Made by a program: the position numbers and the translations under genes. Under the pieces are notes generated by a model. That model ran no database searches. It saw nothing but the letters and a program-made list of their open reading frames with translations, and was not told the DNA's origin. Of a stretch of DNA of 64,000 nucleotides, positions 60,986 to 64,000 are shown piece by piece (within the stretch, counting starts at the first letter, position 1; every line of letters starts with the position of its first letter). The DNA is from RH-AL1 sp964244495 (GTDB taxonomy: Bacteria > Pseudomonadota > Alphaproteobacteria > Rhizobiales > Beijerinckiaceae): contig CAXTIU010000016.1 of assembly GCA_964244495.1 (NCBI GenBank), positions 1 through 64,000 on the forward strand, given 5' to 3'.

Positions 60986-61785
60986 GGGCGCAGGCTGGTC
61001 AGTGTCAGGGCGACCGCGCAGGCGTTGGACACGTTGAGGCTCTTGATCGTGCCCGGCATGTCGAGACGCGCCACCACGTCGCAGTTCTCCCGCGTCAGGC
61101 GGCGAAGACCCTTGTCCTCGGCGCCGAGGACGAGCGCCATCGGCCGTGTCGCCGGGATGTCCCGGAGATCCGTCGCGCCATCGGAGTCCAGGCCGATGCG
61201 CAGGTAGCCCATGTCGCCGAGCGTTTCGAGCGCGCGGGCCAGATTGACCACCTCGACGATCGGCACGGCTTCCAAGCCCCCGGAGGCCGCCTTGGCCACG
61301 ATGCCGGACACGTCCGGCGCGTGCCGCGTGGTGGTGACGAGCGCATCGACGGCGAAGGCGGCGGCCGTGCGCAGGATCGCCCCGACGTTGTGCGGGTCGG
61401 TGACCTGGTCGAGGACGAGCACGACACCCGCAGTGTCCGCGATCTCGCTGATGTCGATGGGCTCGATCGGCCCGGCTTCCAACGCCACGCCCTGGTGAAC
61501 GGCGTGATCGCCGAGGCGTCGCGACAGGTCTTCGGCCGTGACGAGGTGCGGTGACAGGCCCGCCCTCGCGATCGCGTCGGATAAGCGCTGCGCCGCGGCG
61601 GGCGTGGCGTGGATCGCGGCGAACACGCGTCGCCGCGCCGTGAGCGCCGCGAGCACGGCGTGGAAGCCGTAGATGACCGCAGCGCCGCTGCCTCGCCGTT
61701 CGCGCGGGAACCGCGCCGCCTCGCGGTGCGCCGCGGGCTCGCCTCGTTCCGGCCCCGCCGGTTTCCACGTCCGTTTTCTCGTCAC
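60958..61785 (-). CDS. rlmB: 23S rRNA (guanosine-2'-O-)-methyltransferase, TrmH/RlmB family
   Basis: About 275 residues from GTG 61785 (GTG 61809 is possible). IYGFHAVLAALTA opens the SpoU substrate-binding domain. The knotted SPOUT methyltransferase has VLVLDQVTDPHNVGAILRTAAAFAVDA, LVLGAEDKGLRRLTRENCD, and the terminal KSLNVSNACAVAL with the catalytic asparagine/serine. It methylates a 23S rRNA guanosine (G2251 in E. coli). The neighbouring tRNA-Glu is oppositely oriented. Confidence 0.92.
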   Translation of the reverse strand: MTRKRTWKPAGPERGEPAAHREAARFPRERRGSGAAVIYGFHAVLAALTARRRVFAAIHATPAAAQRLSDAIARAGLSPHLVTAEDLSRRLGDHAVHQGVALEAGPIEPIDISEIADTAGVVLVLDQVTDPHNVGAILRTAAAFAVDALVTTTRHAPDVSGIVAKAASGGLEAVPIVEVVNLARALETLGDMGYLRIGLDSDGATDLRDIPATRPMALVLGAEDKGLRRLTRENCDVVARLDMPGTIKSLNVSNACAVALTLTSLRPHEPHDDAP

Positions 61786-61937
61786 GTCGACGCCACCTTC
61801 CCGCACCACCCCACGCAGCGAAGAGTCGTCTTCGCCCTTGCCTGGACTTCGTGCAAGGTGGTGCCGATCCCGTCGCGTGATCTCCTGCCACGCGGTCTTG
61901 CGAACAACGCCCGCCGGCGTTATAGGGTCACCCGTCC

Positions 61938-62013
61938 GCTCCCTTCGTCTAGCGGCCTAGGACGTCGCCCTCTCACGGCGAAAACAGGGGTTCGATTCCC
62001 CTAGGGAGCGCCA
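61938..62013 (+). tRNA. tRNA-Glu(CTC)
   Basis: A full cloverleaf: acceptor GCTCCCT at 61938, D-arm CGTCTAGCGGCCTAGGACG, anticodon stem-loop TCGCC-CTCTCAC-GGCGA with anticodon CTC, T-arm CAGGGGTTCGATTCCCCTAG, and encoded CCA (62011-62013). It decodes GAG. The downstream region is compositionally different and could be an integration boundary. Confidence 0.97.
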
Positions 62014-62397
62014 GCAAAGTCAGTGACTTAGCTGATGTGCGACTTGGCTGATGCGCGAGCCGACGCGGCTAGAAGGTACGGACGTAATACGAAAAAGACG
62101 CATCTGGACGATTTCGGAAGTTGTTGCTTGTCCTGGCGAAGCCCGGCGCCACGGCCGGGACCAACCAGAGGGGTGAAGCGGGCGTCGTCGAGCGGCACGC
62201 CTCACCGCCGCGCACGAGATGCCTCAGAATTTTTTCCTGACTTTCAAACATTTGGAGCGTCGATTGGCGGTTCTCGACGCTTCATACGCGCTGCGGGTTG
62301 ATGGGTCGAAGAAGAACGAGAACAAAGAACGAACAAATGACTCGCCCGACGAGATCGGCGGCGGTAGTCTCCGCTCTCGATTCGGAGGACGCGGACG
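62014..62397. other. 384-bp less GC-rich region after tRNA-Glu
   Basis: No gene is recognised. It contains a GCCCGGCGCCACGGCCGGG hairpin near 62142, an A/T-richer stretch from 62225 to 62340, and a LexA-type box (separate entry). It probably acts as the promoter region of the small operon at 62398. No second copy of the tRNA 3' end was seen within the window. Confidence 0.45.
62320..62334 (+). promoter_or_regulatory. Perfect LexA-type box upstream of a small operon
   Basis: GAAC-AAAGAAC-GAAC is the exact reverse complement of the alphaproteobacterial LexA direct repeat GTTC-N7-GTTC. It ends 63 bp before ATG 62398. Read on the minus strand it ends CTTTGTTC, as does the recA box. Confidence 0.65.
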
Positions 62398-62643
62398 ATG
62401 TCGGAAGTGCGGGGCGAGGCTGATGCAACGAATGATGCGACGGCGCTGGAGGCTGCCGTCGACCAGGCCGTAGCCGCGTGCGACGGTGATCTCCGGGCCG
62501 CCGTGCGCGCCTTGCTCGTCACCCTCGACGCGACGGAGGCCGACCTCGAGGCCCTGAAGGTCGAGGTTGCCAGGATCGAGGCCGCCATGTCGGGCGGGTA
62601 CCTGCGCGGGAAACTCAGGCATCCTGAGCCCGGCGAGCCATGA
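62398..62643 (+). CDS. Small helical protein, possible SOS-regulated gene
   Basis: 81 residues. Residues 15-70 are predicted to be two long helices, the second a heptad-like coiled coil (LEALKVEVARIEAAMSGGYLRGKL). No signal or membrane segment; family not recognised. It overlaps the next gene by ATGA, so the two are coupled. A LexA-type box lies 63 bp upstream. Confidence 0.65.
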   Translation: MSEVRGEADATNDATALEAAVDQAVAACDGDLRAAVRALLVTLDATEADLEALKVEVARIEAAMSGGYLRGKLRHPEPGEP

Positions 62644-62936
62644 CGCGGGACGCCGATCCGCCGCAGACGGTCGGCGAGGCGGCGACGTGCGGCTGGCGGT
62701 GGCTGACCATCGAGTGCCGCGGCTGCCGGCACCGGGGCGAGTTCAAGCTAGACGAGCTTGCGCCGGCGATGCGGCTGGCGACGTTCGCGCGGAAGCTGAC
62801 GTGTCGAGGGTGCGAAGGCCGACGGGCCTACGTCTCGCTCGGCGCCTATGTCGGTGGAGATGGAGGCCAGCCGTGGGCCGACTATCGGCGCATGGCGTTC
62901 GAGGGCGACAAGACGGTTCCGCCGCTGCGGGAATGA
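62640..62936 (+). CDS. Zinc-ribbon-like small protein, second gene of the operon
   Basis: 98 residues with two C-x2-C pairs, CRGCRHRGEF and CRGCEGRRAYV, about 30 residues apart, which probably bind one zinc ion. Between them, LDELAPAMRLATFARKL looks helical. Similar small zinc-ribbon proteins occur as uncharacterised genes in Rhizobiales genomes and phages. It is translationally coupled to the 81-residue gene, and a role in DNA damage response is suggested only by the LexA-type box. Confidence 0.65.
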   Translation: MTRDADPPQTVGEAATCGWRWLTIECRGCRHRGEFKLDELAPAMRLATFARKLTCRGCEGRRAYVSLGAYVGGDGGQPWADYRRMAFEGDKTVPPLRE

Positions 62937-63066
62937 CCGACGGCGGTCTGAAGGCATCGAAGATCGAGGCTGGCAACATACCTCGAGGCAAGGCAACATA
63001 ACCAGTTGCGCCTTCGGCATGCTCATGCGCACCGTGCGTGGTGATACCGTGTTTGAGGGTTGAAGT

Positions 63067-63972
63067 ATGCGCGACGCCGTCATCACTGGCTCCGGCGCGC
63101 ACCGCCCGATCCGCTGGCTCGGTTATCGCCGAACCGGCTGCCGCAACCACCCGCACCCGCTCAAGGACCTGCCGGCGCGGGCCGCCGCCCGCGCTTTCGG
63201 CCCCGGTCGCCCGGCGCACGACTTCCGGGTGTCGCAAGGTCACGCTCTCCGCGTCGACGTCGTCGACGAGGTGCTGCTCCCCGCCATCGCGCTCGTCGAT
63301 GGCGTCACCATGAGCCAGGAGTCGATCGACAGCGCCACCTACCGGCACGTCAAGCGCGACAGCCATGACAGCCTGCCCGCCGAAGGCTACCTTGACATGG
63401 GCAACCGCGCCTTCTTCGCCGAAAGCGAGCTGGGGGCGTTCGTCGCCGCGCTCGTCGCCGTCATCCGATCGCAGCTGCGGGCCTGGGCCGCCTCGCTCGG
63501 CCGGGCGCTGGACGGGGCCGACCCATCTGCCGGCCTGCACCTCGTGGTCGACGGCGCCCGCGTCGCGCCGGTTGCGCGCGGGCTCGTCGCCCGCTTCCGT
63601 GTGCCGGCCGGCTCGCAGGACATCTGGCTGATCTCGGCAGCGGGGCGCCCCTGCAGCGTCGATGGCCGTGCCCTCGGCATCTGTGTCGGCCGCTCGACGA
63701 TCAGCAACGGCTTCGCGCCGCCGCACGCCATTGAGGCCGCCGAGCCGCCGCTTCGCGTCCGCTCCCGGAAAGACGGTGTGCGGCGCGGGACGGCGGGACG
63801 AGCCCGGCTGCCCGCCGCACCGTTGGCGCAGCACGTTAGTGCAGAGGAGAAAGGCTTCTTCTTTCATGTCGAGCTTGCCGGTCCGGCCCTGCCGCGCTGG
63901 GTGGCGTCGGCGGTCGGCTCCGCTGCCGGAGCAAACGAGCCGTGCGCGGCGCTCAAGGTCGCGGCGGCTTGA
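63067..63972 (+). CDS. Hint-domain protein lacking the N-terminal part of the domain
   Basis: 301 residues. Residues 1-125 match the later part of a Hint_2 (hedgehog/intein-like) domain: HRPIRWLGYRRTG, HPHPLKDLPARAAARAFGPGRPAHDFRVSQGHAL, DEVLLPAIALVDGVT, and HDSLPAEGYLDMGNRAFF. The usual start of the fold with the splicing cysteine (CFxxGT) is missing, and an in-frame TGA at 63061-63063 blocks any longer frame. The C-terminal half (LISAAGRPCSVDGRALGICVGR) is a beta-rich region seen in such proteins. It is therefore probably a fragment of a larger secreted Hint protein, or an inactive derivative. Confidence 0.65.
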   Translation: MRDAVITGSGAHRPIRWLGYRRTGCRNHPHPLKDLPARAAARAFGPGRPAHDFRVSQGHALRVDVVDEVLLPAIALVDGVTMSQESIDSATYRHVKRDSHDSLPAEGYLDMGNRAFFAESELGAFVAALVAVIRSQLRAWAASLGRALDGADPSAGLHLVVDGARVAPVARGLVARFRVPAGSQDIWLISAAGRPCSVDGRALGICVGRSTISNGFAPPHAIEAAEPPLRVRSRKDGVRRGTAGRARLPAAPLAQHVSAEEKGFFFHVELAGPALPRWVASAVGSAAGANEPCAALKVAAA

Positions 63973-64000
63973 GCGCGACAGGGCGACGCAAACCTGTTCG

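Overview
This GC-rich window looks like an alphaproteobacterial chromosome, most likely order Hyphomicrobiales (Rhizobiales). Supporting signs are an alaS-recA neighbourhood, an Hsp20-DUF1150 pair, a heat-stable-antigen/Omp25-type outer membrane protein, a squalene-hopene cyclase, an aerobic (CobG/CobN-type) cobalamin cluster, and LexA-type boxes of the alphaproteobacterial form GTTC-N7-GTTC. I would not name a genus from sequence reading alone. No CRISPR array, rRNA operon, prophage module or replication origin was seen.

Layout. 1-2.2 kb: an IS481-family element that appears to have landed in the very end of an older IS630-family element. 2.4-3.5 kb: ribosomal protein L32 and a SEC-C protein. 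3.6-13.3 kb: aerobic cobalamin genes cobW-N-G-J, (cobK on the opposite strand), cobL-E-M, headed by a cobalamin riboswitch; cobH and cobI are absent from the cluster, and cobO lies about 7 kb away. 13.5-15.2 kb: a YeiH-type putative sulfate exporter with a 56-residue membrane peptide. 15.3-17.5 kb: a tightly overlapping three-gene cassette (PD-(D/E)xK-like protein, ParA-like ATPase, basic-tailed small protein) that I do not recognise and regard as the best candidate for an undescribed system. 17.6-24.3 kb: small enzymes, a FUSC-like membrane protein, cobO, an OsmF-like binding protein, ribosomal protein L19, YfdX and fructose-1,6-bisphosphatase. 24.3-34.6 kb: envelope and housekeeping genes including a class A penicillin-binding protein and dnaN. 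34.9-41.9 kb: alaS, recA (with a LexA-type box), galU and galE.

42.5-51.7 kb: a cytochrome P450 directly downstream of squalene-hopene cyclase, then a selenocysteine-containing formate dehydrogenase. Its alpha subunit is interrupted by an in-frame TGA at codon 199, followed at the exact canonical spacing by a hairpin with the bulged U and GU apical loop of the E. coli fdhF SECIS. The beta (four 4Fe-4S) and NrfD-type membrane subunits are divergently encoded, and two small unknown genes accompany the locus. This predicts that selA, selB, selC and selD exist elsewhere in the genome.

51.7-56.2 kb: a TetR repressor, its probable operator and an EmrAB-type drug efflux pair, then a short-chain dehydrogenase pseudogene carrying two internal stops and a missing C-terminus. 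56.5-64 kb: tRNA-Thr(TGT), surface proteins, the actP-yjcH acetate uptake pair, rlmB, tRNA-Glu(CTC), a small two-gene operon behind a perfect GAAC-N7-GAAC LexA-type box, and a protein with an N-terminally truncated Hint domain. All calls come from reading sequence motifs; no database search was available.
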